Source: Microbacterium sp. MYb62 (GTDB taxonomy: Bacteria; Actinomycetota; Actinomycetes; Actinomycetales; Microbacteriaceae). Taken from it: a DNA stretch of 64,000 bases. Positions 27,001 through 37,604 of the stretch are shown here, one piece after another. The stretch is taken from NCBI RefSeq assembly GCF_002979475.1, contig NZ_PCOY01000003.1, positions 186,001-250,000 of the forward strand, in the 5' to 3' direction. The first letter of the stretch is position 1. Every line of letters begins with the position of its first letter. A program made the translations under genes and the position numbers. The notes under the pieces were generated by a model. The model was given only the letters and a program-made list of their open reading frames with translations. It was not told where the DNA came from and ran no database searches.

Positions 27001-29252
27001 ACCGGGAGACTCGTGCCCGCCTGAACTGTCGCTGCCGCGTCGATCGCCGCGACCGGCGCATCCGTCACCTCGGTGGTGTCGGTGGCCGTCTGGGTGCCGA
27101 CCGTCGCTTCGACCTCGTAGCCGGTGGCCGCGGGGGTTCCTGCCGGCACCGGGTACGCGAGGGTGAACGTGCCGGACGCGTCGGTGGTCACGAGCTCAGG
27201 GCCGCCGATGTTCGCGCCTCCGCCGGGCGCCTGCAGCTGCACCGACACCTGAGTGTTCGCGGGCCAGTTCGTCCCTGAGACCGCGAGATCAGTGCCCGCC
27301 TGCACGGCGGGGGCCGCATCGATCGCTGCCGCAGCCGTGACCTCGGTCGTGTCCGTCGCCGTGCTCGTGCCGTCGGTCGCCGTGGCCGTGTAGCCCGTGC
27401 CCGGTACCGCCGATGCGGGAACCGGGTAGGAGAGCGTCAGCCCACCGGACGCATCCGTGGTCGCCGTCACCGGGTCGCCGACCGCTGCGCCCCCCGGCGC
27501 CGTCAGCTGCACCGTGACGTCGGTGTTCGCGGGCCAGCCGGATCCGGTGACGGGAAGACCGGTTCCCGCCTGCACCGTGGCGGCGGCATCGATCGCGGCG
27601 ACCGCGGTGGCCGCTGCCTTCACCGTCGAAGACCCGAGGTCGAGAGAGACTCCGCCGCCGACGGCAGGGAGCAGATTCACTCCGAGGGCCCGCACGGTGA
27701 AGCTGCCGCCGGGGATGTCCCCCGTGGCCGGCTGTTCGTTGATCGTGATGGTCGCGACCCCCGCCAGCACTCCCTGGAGCACGGGGTCGAGCGTCGTGAG
27801 CACGGGACCCGTCAGAGCGGCGAGCGCCGGCTGCACGAGCGGGATCACGCTGTTCAACGCGGTGTTCACGAGCGGACCGGTCGTGGTGGCGACCGCATTC
27901 GTGACCGCGGCGACCACGGGGTTGAGGAGCAGCCCGATGTTGAGGCCAGCGAGGGTGATGTCGGTCGTGACCACGGGGACCGGAGTGGCGGTGCCCGCGA
28001 ACTGCGCGAGCGAGCCCTTGACGGTCACGTCGCCTGAGACGAGTGGAGTTCCGGTGAGCGGAACCGTGAGGTCGACCCCCACGGTCAGCGTCACCTGGAG
28101 CGCATCGAGCGTCGACTTCAGGATCGTGGAGACCTTGCCGTTGAGGCTGTTCGGGTGCGTCCCCGTCAGCGCGGAGGTGATCCCCTGCTGGATGGCGGAG
28201 ATCGTGGTGGCCGAGAGGACCGGGGTGTTCGCGGGCAGGGTGTTGAGGTCCGCACCCGCTCCGGTCTCGACGAGGATCTTGGCGAGGTCGACGGAGACCG
28301 TCCCCGTGCTCAGGTCGACGAACACCGAACCCGTCGTGTTCTCGAGCGGCGACTGCAGTACCTGCGTGGTCACGGTCTGTCCGACGGTGTCGAGTCCGGC
28401 GATGGCGACCGTTCCCCCGGTCGCGGTGAAGGCCGCGACGAGCGGGACATCCGGAATCGCGTTGATCGTGTTCACGAGGGTCGTGACCAGCGCGGTCAGC
28501 GCTCCCCCGGGGCCGGCGAGGTCACTCACCGGGGTCACGGTGCTCTGGATCGCCGAGGCGAGGGTCGTCGAGAGTCCGGCGACCAGGTTGCTGTGCAGGT
28601 CGAGGTCCAGGTCCGCGATGCGGTACTCGGACGTGACGGTGCCGGCGTTCGACTCGGCGCGCGATGCGAGCGCGCCGATGCCGACCGATGCCTGATCGAG
28701 GACCGCGTCGGTGAGGCCGGCCACGTTGAGCTGGTCGAAGAGATCGGTGAGTTCGAGGGTGCCGGGGTTCACGCTGCCGTCGATGGCGCCGGTGTCGATC
28801 GCTCCACCCGAGGTGATGGTTCCCGAGGATGCGATCGACTGGGTCTGCGTCGGCGACGAGCTGAAGCTCTGCGTGGCACCCAGGTCTCCGAGCCGCAGCA
28901 GACCGGGCGTCGTGCCGTCGGTCAGCAGCGGGATGTTGAGCGTGCCGACGTCGATGTTGAGCGCGTCGAGCAGCCCCACGACCAGACCGCCGAGCTCCGA
29001 GCCCGGGGCGGCGGGATTGCTGGTCACGGTGTGACCGAGCGCCGCGATGTCGAGGCCGCCCAGCAGCGCAGCGGGCAGCTGGATGATCTGCCCCTGTGCG
29101 ACCGAGGGATCATTCGGATTCGCCGCATCCAGCGCGTTCGCCGCTGTCGGCGTCAGGGCACTTGCGAGGATCACCGCGCCGACGGTGGCGCCGGCGATGC
29201 CTCCTCCGATTGCTCTGCGGCGTCGCAGAGTCGTACTGTCCAACATTGACAT
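24057..29252 (-). CDS. giant cell-surface protein, choice-of-anchor-G-like, LATTG sorting signal
   Basis: This 1731-residue protein has a signal peptide (RRRR followed by a hydrophobic core, likely cut after Ala40), an N-terminal domain of about 500 residues resembling choice-of-anchor G proteins (VAQGQIIQLPAALLGGLDIA, later FTVRALGVNLLPAVGGG), seven tandem beta modules of about 91 residues (about 550-1187), a stalk of about 410 residues of almost only Ala, Ser, Asp, Thr and Glu (about 1190-1600), a last beta domain (about 1603-1690), then LATTG (1692-1696), a hydrophobic helix and an RRR tail. That end is a sortase-type signal with Ala in place of Pro. The ATG at 29252 has a GGGAG six bases away. 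Likely an adhesin or surface-layer protein; substrate unknown. Confidence 0.88.
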   Translation of the reverse strand: MSMLDSTTLRRRRAIGGGIAGATVGAVILASALTPTAANALDAANPNDPSVAQGQIIQLPAALLGGLDIAALGHTVTSNPAAPGSELGGLVVGLLDALNIDVGTLNIPLLTDGTTPGLLRLGDLGATQSFSSSPTQTQSIASSGTITSGGAIDTGAIDGSVNPGTLELTDLFDQLNVAGLTDAVLDQASVGIGALASRAESNAGTVTSEYRIADLDLDLHSNLVAGLSTTLASAIQSTVTPVSDLAGPGGALTALVTTLVNTINAIPDVPLVAAFTATGGTVAIAGLDTVGQTVTTQVLQSPLENTTGSVFVDLSTGTVSVDLAKILVETGAGADLNTLPANTPVLSATTISAIQQGITSALTGTHPNSLNGKVSTILKSTLDALQVTLTVGVDLTVPLTGTPLVSGDVTVKGSLAQFAGTATPVPVVTTDITLAGLNIGLLLNPVVAAVTNAVATTTGPLVNTALNSVIPLVQPALAALTGPVLTTLDPVLQGVLAGVATITINEQPATGDIPGGSFTVRALGVNLLPAVGGGVSLDLGSSTVKAAATAVAAIDAAATVQAGTGLPVTGSGWPANTDVTVQLTAPGGAAVGDPVTATTDASGGLTLSYPVPASAVPGTGYTATATDGTSTATDTTEVTAAAAIDAAPAVQAGTDLAVSGTNWPANTQVSVQLQAPGGGANIGGPELVTTDASGTFTLAYPVPAGTPAATGYEVEATVGTQTATDTTEVTDAPVAAIDAAATVQAGTSLPVTGANWPANTAVSVQLTAPGGGANIGGPETVTTNASGAFTLDYPVPASAAPGTAYTVTGTAGVITAIDTTEVTAAAAVDAAATVQAGTSLPVTGTNWPATTQVSVQLTAPGGGNIGGPVTATTDASGGFTVDYPVPVSATPGTGYTVTAAVGTQIATDTTEVTAAAAIDAAATVQAGANLPVTGTNWPATTEVSVQLTAPGGGNVGGPETVTTDASGGFTLDYPVPASATPGTGYTVTANVGAQTATDTTAVTAAATVDAAATVQAGSDLPVAGTNWPADTVVSVQLTAPGGANIGTPQTVTTGGLGGFSLDYPVPAGTPAGTGYTVTASVGAQTATDTTEVTAAPVVVDVAPTVPAGTNLAVTGSGWPVSSPVSLQLTAPGGGANVGGPVTATTDAAGAFTANYPVPIGTTPGTGYTLTATSGAVTGSDTTEVTVGDPGDVNTNAAASASASADATADGDPSAQAAAEAAALADATSVASAAATADATSAAESAATTTASTTASTDATSTANASAAVAAQAAAQADASDDANASASTAAESNSAASSESAATTDSSTDASSEAAANTNAAASASASANADATTAAVAEASAQAAAFADATAEGSAAADPAADAASEAAATATSSTSATADATSEANAGAAIAAQAAALADATTNTAAEASATSDASTSAASNASAAAIANASTDASSDAVASADASAEINTNASASAAASAQADDDSNASAEAAAVAAALADATSQASAAADVSASAAAQAAATTDASTDASTTATTAANASAAAAAQAAAQNDATSTSAADASASADADPNASAAAAANASSSATASASAAADASAEATAAASASATASASADAAADPTGNIAIALKSPVLERGKQQTAVGTGFQPGERVTGVMASDPIALGSQVANAQGTVTFTWTVPSATDLGTHAVTLTGASSGSVSASFQVVASGLATTGGQIQSGWIALAALLLVLGLGTMRLARSRRRLVQTE
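24450..25690. repeat. low-complexity Ala/Ser/Asp stalk-coding DNA
   Basis: About 1.2 kb encodes loosely repeated units such as AQAAAQADA, SEAAA and NASA. Long open frames appear in several other frames here purely from composition. Confidence 0.75.
25690..27603 (-). repeat. seven tandem coding repeats of about 273 bp
   Basis: Seven copies of a beta-sandwich module (IDAAATVQAG, GTNWPA, VSVQLTAPGGG, TTDASG, DYPVP, GTGYTV, DTTEV) follow one another. The inner copies (second to sixth) are closest to one another and the seventh is most diverged, as expected for expansion from within. Confidence 0.85.
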
Positions 29253-29476
29253 TCGCTACTCCCGTGTGATGCAGATCTTCCGCGTCACATGGCCCCCCCA
29301 CGGGTCGACATCTGTCGGCCGAGCGATGTTGCAGCCAGTATTCCGGGATAACGGGCGTTAAGTCCAGGAAATATCCAGAGATCCTTCGCACGTCTCGCTG
29401 GCCCGAGACATTTCGCGCGGCGGACGACGCACGAGGACTCCGGAGGAACCCACGGACGCCGGCCGAAACACGGAAC

Positions 29477-29504
29477 CGCCCCGCAGGCCGAAGCATGCGG
29501 GGCG
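29477..29504 (-). terminator. hairpin after the GH3 glycosidase gene
   Basis: A perfect 9-bp GC-rich inverted repeat (29477-29485 and 29496-29504, 10-base loop) lies about 22 bases past the GH3 stop. Confidence 0.65.
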
Positions 29505-29526
29505 ATTCTGGCCGGCGGATCAGCGG

Positions 29527-31269
29527 CTACAGCGAGAGCCCATGATCGGCGGTGTCGAACGGGACGTCGGGGCGCGAGGCCTCGACCGCGGCCATCGACC
29601 GCGGCAGGTCGAACGGGAGCCTGCCCTGCGCCCGCACCGCACCGCTGAGCACGTCGAGCAGGGCCGCACCCGACGAGCCCCAGTTCACGGTCACCGCGGC
29701 GGCGACCTCCACGATCGGGGTCAGGATCGCCGGGCGATCGGCGAGCACGTCGACGACGGTCGGCACGACGGCGGCGATCTCGCGGACGTGAGCGACGGCC
29801 TCGTCCGAGAAGGCGAGCGAGCCCGCGTGGAAGAAGTTCTCGAACATCGTCGCGCGCTCCTCGAACGGAGCCTGCAGGCGGATGATGGCGAGATCGGCCT
29901 CCCCCGGCGTCTCGACGATCACTCCGAACGATGCAGCCACCTCGGCGTCGATGCCTTCGACGTAGAGCTTCCGTCCTCGGGCGAACGGCAGTACGCCGTC
30001 GTTCGCGAGCACCGTGATCGAGGCGCGCTGGGCATCCTCCCCGGCGGCTCGGAACTCGGCGCGACCCACGATCTCGTCGGCCGCGTCTTCGTCGACGTAC
30101 GGGTTCTCGAACAGTCCGAGCTCGAACTTCTCGCGCAGGATGCGTCGCGCCGAGACGTCGAGACGGGCCTCGGTCACCTCCCCGTCGGCGATGAGCTCGA
30201 GCAACAGCTCCGGATTCGCCTCGCCGCCGAACTGATCAGCACCGGCATCCAGCACCTTCTTCATCCGCTCGCGCGGCGTGAGGTCTTCGACGCCCCAGGC
30301 ACGTGCCGGGAAGGGGTGGCCGAAGATCTCGGAGTCGCTGATCAGACCCCAGTCGGTGCACACGAGACCATCGAAGCCGTAGCGCTCGCGCAGCAGACCG
30401 GTGATCACGGACTTGTTGAAGCCGAAGCCCACCTCCTCGTACTCGGTGCCGACAGGCATCCCGTAGTACGGCATCATCTGCCGGGTGCCCGCTGCGAGCG
30501 CATCTTCGAACGGCTTCAGGTGAAGCTCGAACTCGCCGCCAGGATAGACCTGCTCGCGACCGTAGGGGAAGTGCGGATCCTCACCGTCCTTCTGCGGACC
30601 ACCACCGGGGAAGTGCTTCGTCATGGTCGACACCGAGCCGGGTCCGAACGACGCGCCCTGGAATCCACGGATGTAGGCCGCACCGAGTTTGCCGGAGAGC
30701 TCTGCATCTTCACCGAACGTCGCCGTCTGCCGCGCCCAGCGGGGTTCGGTCGCGAGGTCGACCTGCGGGTGCAGCGCCACGCGCAGGCCGACCGCGGTGT
30801 ACTCCTGGCGAGCGATGTCGGCGAAGCGCTCGACGAGCTCCTCGTCACGGATCGCGGCGAGACCGAGGGTCTCCGGCCACTGCGAGAACGGGCCCGCGAG
30901 GATCGAGGCACCGGGGTTCTCGCTGAACGAGTGCCGCGGATCGGTCGACAGGGTGACGGGGATGCCGAGGCGGGTGGATGCCGCGAGCCGCTGCAGGGCG
31001 TTCTGCCACGCGGCGATCTCCCGACCGGTGGGCGCGGCGCCGAGCAGGTTGAAGTGCGTCATCTGCTTGGTCTCGAGGAACTCCCTCGCGGAGGGCGTCG
31101 CGAAGATCGGGTTGGGCTCTTCGAGGTCGCCGATCGCGATCATGGTGTGGAAGAAGAGTCCGGCCTTCTCCTCGATCGTCATGGCGTCGAGCAGCAGCTG
31201 CACCCGCTCGTCGACGGGAAGGTCGGTGTCGAGCCAGGGGCGCGCGACGGTCGTTTCGGTCATGGTCAC
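29527..31269 (-). CDS. glycoside hydrolase family 3 protein (beta-glucosidase-like)
   Basis: This 580-residue protein has the GH3 barrel domain followed by a shortened second domain. It shows TKHFPGGGPQKDGED (Lys-His substrate pair near 218), and FDGLVCTDWG with the likely nucleophile Asp306. There is no signal peptide, so it should act on imported oligosaccharide in the cytoplasm. The start is GTG 31269, overlapping the transporter stop as GTGA; an in-frame ATG two codons later is equally possible. The coupled MFS transporter upstream and the divergent TetR regulator suggest a small sugar- or glycoside-utilisation unit. The substrate is not visible. Confidence 0.9.
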   Translation of the reverse strand: MTMTETTVARPWLDTDLPVDERVQLLLDAMTIEEKAGLFFHTMIAIGDLEEPNPIFATPSAREFLETKQMTHFNLLGAAPTGREIAAWQNALQRLAASTRLGIPVTLSTDPRHSFSENPGASILAGPFSQWPETLGLAAIRDEELVERFADIARQEYTAVGLRVALHPQVDLATEPRWARQTATFGEDAELSGKLGAAYIRGFQGASFGPGSVSTMTKHFPGGGPQKDGEDPHFPYGREQVYPGGEFELHLKPFEDALAAGTRQMMPYYGMPVGTEYEEVGFGFNKSVITGLLRERYGFDGLVCTDWGLISDSEIFGHPFPARAWGVEDLTPRERMKKVLDAGADQFGGEANPELLLELIADGEVTEARLDVSARRILREKFELGLFENPYVDEDAADEIVGRAEFRAAGEDAQRASITVLANDGVLPFARGRKLYVEGIDAEVAASFGVIVETPGEADLAIIRLQAPFEERATMFENFFHAGSLAFSDEAVAHVREIAAVVPTVVDVLADRPAILTPIVEVAAAVTVNWGSSGAALLDVLSGAVRAQGRLPFDLPRSMAAVEASRPDVPFDTADHGLSL

Positions 31270-32564
31270 TGGACTCCCTTGATGCGGTAGACGAGAACGG
31301 CGCCGGCCAGCGCCACGAGCGCGCCGAACAGGTACCAGGTGGTGTAGCCGCCGAGCGGCGTCGCAGCGCCGATCGCGATGATGGCGGGGGCGATCACGGG
31401 GGCGATCGACTGCGGCAGAGCGTTCGCGATGTTCAGGACACCGAGGTCCTTCGCGACGTCGTCGGGGTTGGGCAGCACTTCGGTGGCGAGGGCGAGATCG
31501 ACCGAGAGGAACGAGCCGGCGCCGAGCCCGATGATCGCCTGGGCGATGATGACGGTCGTGACGTCGGGGGCGACGGCGAGGATCACCAGTCCGACCACCA
31601 TGATCACGCCGGCGATGGCGACGAACGGTCGACGCTTGCCGATCTTGTCGGAGAGGAATCCGCCGAGGGGCGAGGAGATCGCCATCGCCGCCATCGACGC
31701 GAGGTTGGCGAGGAGGATCGTGCCCACCGCGCCCTGCTCGTCGAGGCCGAACTTCGTGACCAGGTACAGCGGAAGGAAGGTGGCGATACCGGCGTAGCCG
31801 AACATCACGAAGAACTTCGTCAGCCAGGTCCAGCCGAAGTCGGGGTGCTTGCGCGGGTTGAAGACGAAGGACCCGAAGAACATGCGGACCGTGAACTTCT
31901 CGGCGGGTTTCTCCGTGAGGCGGCGGTCCTTGAGGACGAGGACGAAGACGATCACGAGCACGAGGGCGATGACACCGGGGACGACGAAGCGCTCGAAGTC
32001 GCCGGGGAGGAAGTTCACGATGAAGCTGCCGGCGAGGATTCCGATGGGGGTCGTGATCCCGATGATGCCGGAGACCTTGCCGCGGCTGGACACCGGCACC
32101 TGGTCGGGCAGGGTCGCGTTAGCTGCCGCGAGGACCGCATTCATCGCCGTCTGCACGAGGCACCACGCCAGCAGCACCATCCACACCGAGGAGGCGACGC
32201 CGATGAGCATGAATCCGCCGAGACCGACGATCGCGCCGCCGAGGATCCAGGGGCGGCGCATGCCCCAGCGCGAGGTCGTGCGGTCGGAGAGCCTGCCCAC
32301 GAGGGGATTGGCGATGAGGGCGAAGGCCGCCCCGACGCCCATCACGAGCCCGAGGCTGACCTCGGTGTTGACAGGGTCGATGTGCTGGATCTTGAACGCC
32401 ATCGACACCATCACCGGCGTGAGCAGCGCGAGGAACACGCCGAAGTTGACGACGGCGAGGCCCGGCGTGTAGCCGCGCGGAGTCTTCGGGGGCGTGGTTC
32501 CGGGGGCTTTGAACCCGGTGGTGCCGACCGCAGCCACAGAAGCGGCGGATGACAACTCTGTCAT
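31266..32564 (-). CDS. MFS transporter, probably for a sugar or glycoside
   Basis: This 432-residue protein has twelve predicted membrane segments after a polar N-terminus. The loop GRLSDRTTSRWGMRRPW after helix 2 matches the MFS motif in the SLC45/GPH-like sugar porter group, and a second GGFLSDKIGKRRPF appears in the C-terminal half. Its gene directly precedes and overlaps the GH3 gene, so it likely imports the glycoside that GH3 cleaves. The ATG at 32564 faces the divergent regulator gene, and the operator-like sites lie about 70-100 bases upstream. Confidence 0.88.
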   Translation of the reverse strand: MTELSSAASVAAVGTTGFKAPGTTPPKTPRGYTPGLAVVNFGVFLALLTPVMVSMAFKIQHIDPVNTEVSLGLVMGVGAAFALIANPLVGRLSDRTTSRWGMRRPWILGGAIVGLGGFMLIGVASSVWMVLLAWCLVQTAMNAVLAAANATLPDQVPVSSRGKVSGIIGITTPIGILAGSFIVNFLPGDFERFVVPGVIALVLVIVFVLVLKDRRLTEKPAEKFTVRMFFGSFVFNPRKHPDFGWTWLTKFFVMFGYAGIATFLPLYLVTKFGLDEQGAVGTILLANLASMAAMAISSPLGGFLSDKIGKRRPFVAIAGVIMVVGLVILAVAPDVTTVIIAQAIIGLGAGSFLSVDLALATEVLPNPDDVAKDLGVLNIANALPQSIAPVIAPAIIAIGAATPLGGYTTWYLFGALVALAGAVLVYRIKGVQ

Positions 32565-32632
32565 GACAGTCCTTTCGATTCACCGCACGTCTTCGGGCGA
32601 CGCGGTTCTGGCATGACGATACACGAATCCCG

Positions 32633-32666
32633 ACCGAATGGTAAGTGAAAGTAGACCAGTTGGTAA
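32633..32666. promoter_or_regulatory. twin operator-like sites between MFS and TetR genes
   Basis: Two matching 12-base blocks, ACCGAATGGTAA (32633-32644) and ACCAGTTGGTAA (32655-32666), sit 22 bases apart, i.e. two helical turns. Each contains an ACC-N4-GGT dyad. They lie in the divergent gap where a TetR-type repressor would control both directions. Confidence 0.5.
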
Positions 32667-32698
32667 TGAGCGAGGATAGGAGGATGAAGGAGGATGCG

Positions 32699-33979
32699 AT
32701 GACGACCACCACGCCGACCGGCTCGCGACACGAGCGCGCCACCGCGACACGGCAGCGCATCCTCTCCGCCGCACACGATCTGTTCGTCGAACGCGGCTAC
32801 CGTTCCACGTCTCTGCGCGACATCGCCGCCGCGGCATCCGTCAGCCACCCGGGTCTCCTCGGCCACTTCGCGTCGAAGGACGAGCTGCTCGCCGACGTCG
32901 TCGCCGCACTCGAGGCCGACAACGAGACGGTGTTCAGCGCGGTCGCGGCAGCATCCGAGCCCGGCGAGCTGATCTTCGCCGGCATCGCCGAGCGCAACGC
33001 CCGCACCGAGGGCTACCTCGAGCTGTTCGCCGCACTCACCGGAGAGGCGTCCGCACCCGGCCACCCCGCGCACGAACGGATGCGCGAGCGATACTGCCGG
33101 TTGCGGGCCCTGAGCAACGATGTCCTGGAGGATGCGAAGTACCACGGCGTGATCGCCGCCGACCGCGACGTCGACGGAGAGACCGTTCGGCACATGGCGG
33201 GATGGGACGGCCTGCAGCTGCTCTCGCAGTACCTTCCGGATCAGGTCGACGTGGTGGAGATGCTCGAGGAACGCGAGAACCTGTGGGCGTCACCCCTCGG
33301 TTGGCGGGACCCCGACGACGAGGACGCATCCGACGCCACGGCTCCGGCCGGCCCCCTGCCCGATCTGCGAACGACAGCGGTGCCCGACACCGATCCCGGA
33401 TATGCGGTCGGCCGCCGCCGCCGCGCGCAGATCCTCGCGGATGCGACACGCCTGTTCTCGCGCGACGGCTACGGCGACACCAGCCTGCAGGACATCGCCA
33501 CGGCGGTCGGAGTGTCGAAGTCGACCCTCCTGCACCACTACGCCTCGAAAGAGCTGCTGCTGCGCGCCGTCCTCACCGAACGCGACAGCGCCGTCAACGG
33601 GAACCAGGGATACAGGGGAGCCGCGTCGGCCGGCGAGATGCTCCGCAGCATCCCGGACGGCGCCGCCCTCAGCGCCCGGGACGAGCCGGGCCTGATCGAG
33701 GTCTACGCGGTCCTCTCGTGCGAAGCGGTGCCCGCCGCGCATCCCGGCCACGACTACTTCGCGACCCGGTTCGCGAACGCCCGCGAGTATTTCACGGAGC
33801 TGTTCCGGCTCGCCCAGGCCGACGGCGATCTGCCGGCGCATCGCGACCCCACCCACGAGGCCACCTGGCTCATCGCGATGTGGGACGGCCTGCAATATCA
33901 GTGGCTGTACGACCGGAGCAGGGTAGACATCGCCGCGCACCTGCGCGCGCACCTCGAAGACGTGCTGCCCCCACGCTGA
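32699..33979 (+). CDS. double TetR/AcrR-type transcriptional regulator
   Basis: This 426-residue protein is twice the usual TetR length and holds two complete TetR halves. The first DNA-binding domain is at about 10-58 (RQRILSAAHDLFVERGY, RDIAAAASVSHPGLLGHFASK), the second at about 236-290 (RRAQILADATRLFSRDGY, QDIATAVGVSKSTLLHHYASK); each is followed by its own helical ligand domain (CEAVPAAHPGHDYF in the second echoes GEASAPGHPAHERM in the first). The halves look like a tandem duplication. The ATG at 32699 has AAGGAGG seven bases upstream; an ATG at 32684 has no spaced site. It is divergent from the MFS-GH3 pair and is probably its sugar-responsive repressor. Confidence 0.9.
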   Translation: MTTTTPTGSRHERATATRQRILSAAHDLFVERGYRSTSLRDIAAAASVSHPGLLGHFASKDELLADVVAALEADNETVFSAVAAASEPGELIFAGIAERNARTEGYLELFAALTGEASAPGHPAHERMRERYCRLRALSNDVLEDAKYHGVIAADRDVDGETVRHMAGWDGLQLLSQYLPDQVDVVEMLEERENLWASPLGWRDPDDEDASDATAPAGPLPDLRTTAVPDTDPGYAVGRRRRAQILADATRLFSRDGYGDTSLQDIATAVGVSKSTLLHHYASKELLLRAVLTERDSAVNGNQGYRGAASAGEMLRSIPDGAALSARDEPGLIEVYAVLSCEAVPAAHPGHDYFATRFANAREYFTELFRLAQADGDLPAHRDPTHEATWLIAMWDGLQYQWLYDRSRVDIAAHLRAHLEDVLPPR

Positions 33980-33992
33980 GTCGGCCGCGAGA

Positions 33993-36041
<2,049 letters not shown>

Positions 36042-36257
36042 CCCTCCAGCGTAACGACCCCCGCCGACGCGAGCGGCGCGTCATCCACAGGCGGGGCGCG
36101 TCCTGCCCGGCTCTCGATGCGCGAGAACCCGGACCGTCGTGCACCCCGACGGCGCGCCGCCCCGCGCCGTGCCTGAACCGGACGGTCTGGGTTTTCGCCC
36201 GCCCCACCCCTCGCACGCGGGCGTAGGTTGGAGGCATCCCGTTCGAAGGAGCATCCG

Positions 36258-36602
36258 ATGACCGACATCACCGTGACCCGCAACGACCAAGAGTCGCGCT
36301 ACGAGATCCGCGCCGACGACGTGCTCGCGGGCTTCGCGGCGTACGATCTGCGGCCCGGCTCCATCCGCTTCATCCACACCGAGATCGACCCTGCCTTCCA
36401 GGGTCAGGGGCTGGCCGGGAAACTGGCATCGGCGGCGCTGGCGGATGCTGCGGGTCGCGGTGACGCGATCGTTCCGCTGTGCCCGTACATCGCGAAGTAC
36501 CTCGGAACGCACGAGGTGCCGGGTGCCGAGATCCGCTGGCCGAAGGACCCGTCGGGCACCGCCGGCTCCGCGGACGAGGACCCGACGGGCCGAGCCGAAT
36601 GA
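36258..36602 (+). CDS. small GNAT-fold protein (NATD1/YjdJ-like)
   Basis: This 114-residue protein resembles the short GCN5-related acetyltransferases of the NATD1/YjdJ type: FIHTEIDPAFQGQGLAGKLASAAL holds the acetyl-CoA loop, followed by CPYIAKYL. Substrate unknown. The ATG at 36258 follows GAAGGAG by six bases; an upstream ATG 30 bases earlier lacks a site. Its stop overlaps the pirin start as ATGA, so the two are co-translated. Confidence 0.85.
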   Translation: MTDITVTRNDQESRYEIRADDVLAGFAAYDLRPGSIRFIHTEIDPAFQGQGLAGKLASAALADAAGRGDAIVPLCPYIAKYLGTHEVPGAEIRWPKDPSGTAGSADEDPTGRAE

Positions 36603-37534
36603 TCGGGCAGCACCGCCTCATCCTCGAGCCGCGCGAGGTTCCGCTCGGCGGAGTGCGCGGCATGAACGTGCTGCGTGCCCTGCCGCACCGCAACCTGCCG
36701 ACGATCGGTGCCTGGTGCTTCCTCGACCGGTTCGGTCCTGCCGACACGAAGATGCGGGTCGAGCCGCACCCGCACATCGGACTGCAGACCGTGACCTGGC
36801 CGCTCGTCGGCGAGATCCGCCACCGCGACTCGCTCGGCAGCGATGCCGACCTGCGCCGCGGACAGCTGAATCTGATGACCGCCGGCAACGGCATCTCGCA
36901 CTCGGAGTACTCGATCGGCGAGGGCCCCGTGCCCCTCGACGCCCTGCAGTTCTGGGTCGTGCTGCCGGACTCCGCGCGCCACGGCGCGGCTGGATTCGAA
37001 CGGCACACCGAGCTTCCCGCGTTCGCGCTCCCGGCCGACGAGGGCGCGGATGCCGAAGCCACCGTCGTCCTCGGCGACTACGCGGGCGTGCGCTCGCCCG
37101 CCACGGTGCACACCCCGATCGTCGGAGCCGAGATCGTGCTCGCCCCCGGCTCGCGGGTGCGCCTGCCGCTGCGCTCCGACTGGGAGCACGCGCTGATGCT
37201 CGTCGAGGGCGATGCCGTGGTGGCCGCGCATCCGCTCGATCGCAACGGTCTGCTCTACCTCGGCGACTCCCGCGACGAGGTGGAGGTGTCGAGCGACGAG
37301 GGCGCCCTGCTGTTCCTGCTCGGCGGCGAGCCCTTCGAGGCCGACATCGTGATGTGGTGGAACTTCGCCGGCCGCACGCACGACGAGATCGTGGCGGCGC
37401 GCGAGGAGTGGGAGGCGGAGTCTTCGACGGGCGCGGCGCCCACGCGCTTCGGCACGGTCGAGGGACACGACGTGCGCATCCCCGCCCCTCCCCTGCCACC
37501 CGTGCGGCTCATGCCGCGCAGCCGGAAGCTCTGA
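36599..37534 (+). CDS. pirin family protein
   Basis: This 311-residue protein is a bicupin pirin. The N-terminal cupin keeps the metal-binding motifs PHPHIGLQTVTW and GNGISHSE (two His, then His and Glu). Bacterial pirins include quercetin 2,3-dioxygenases and regulators of central metabolism; nothing here picks between them. The start ATG at 36599 overlaps the GNAT gene stop by four bases, which is stronger evidence than the longer open frame upstream. It converges on the SSS symporter gene. Confidence 0.9.
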   Translation: MIGQHRLILEPREVPLGGVRGMNVLRALPHRNLPTIGAWCFLDRFGPADTKMRVEPHPHIGLQTVTWPLVGEIRHRDSLGSDADLRRGQLNLMTAGNGISHSEYSIGEGPVPLDALQFWVVLPDSARHGAAGFERHTELPAFALPADEGADAEATVVLGDYAGVRSPATVHTPIVGAEIVLAPGSRVRLPLRSDWEHALMLVEGDAVVAAHPLDRNGLLYLGDSRDEVEVSSDEGALLFLLGGEPFEADIVMWWNFAGRTHDEIVAAREEWEAESSTGAAPTRFGTVEGHDVRIPAPPLPPVRLMPRSRKL

Positions 37535-37540
37535 CGCGCG

Positions 37541-37575
37541 GTCCCGCTCCATTCCGCGTGGGTGACGGGCGGGAC
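37541..37575. terminator. weak hairpin between convergent genes
   Basis: A 7-bp inverted repeat GTCCCGC/GCGGGAC with a 21-base loop (37541-37547 and 37569-37575) lies between pirin and the SSS symporter. It is short, so weak evidence. Confidence 0.3.
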
Positions 37576-37604
37576 GGGGACGGACGGGCGCAGGTACGGG
37601 GAGC

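Noticed and set aside
36090..36110. ATCCACAGG sequence resembling a DnaA box upstream of recQ
   Set aside because: A single degenerate copy, no AT-rich region and no dnaA/dnaN genes nearby; not an origin.
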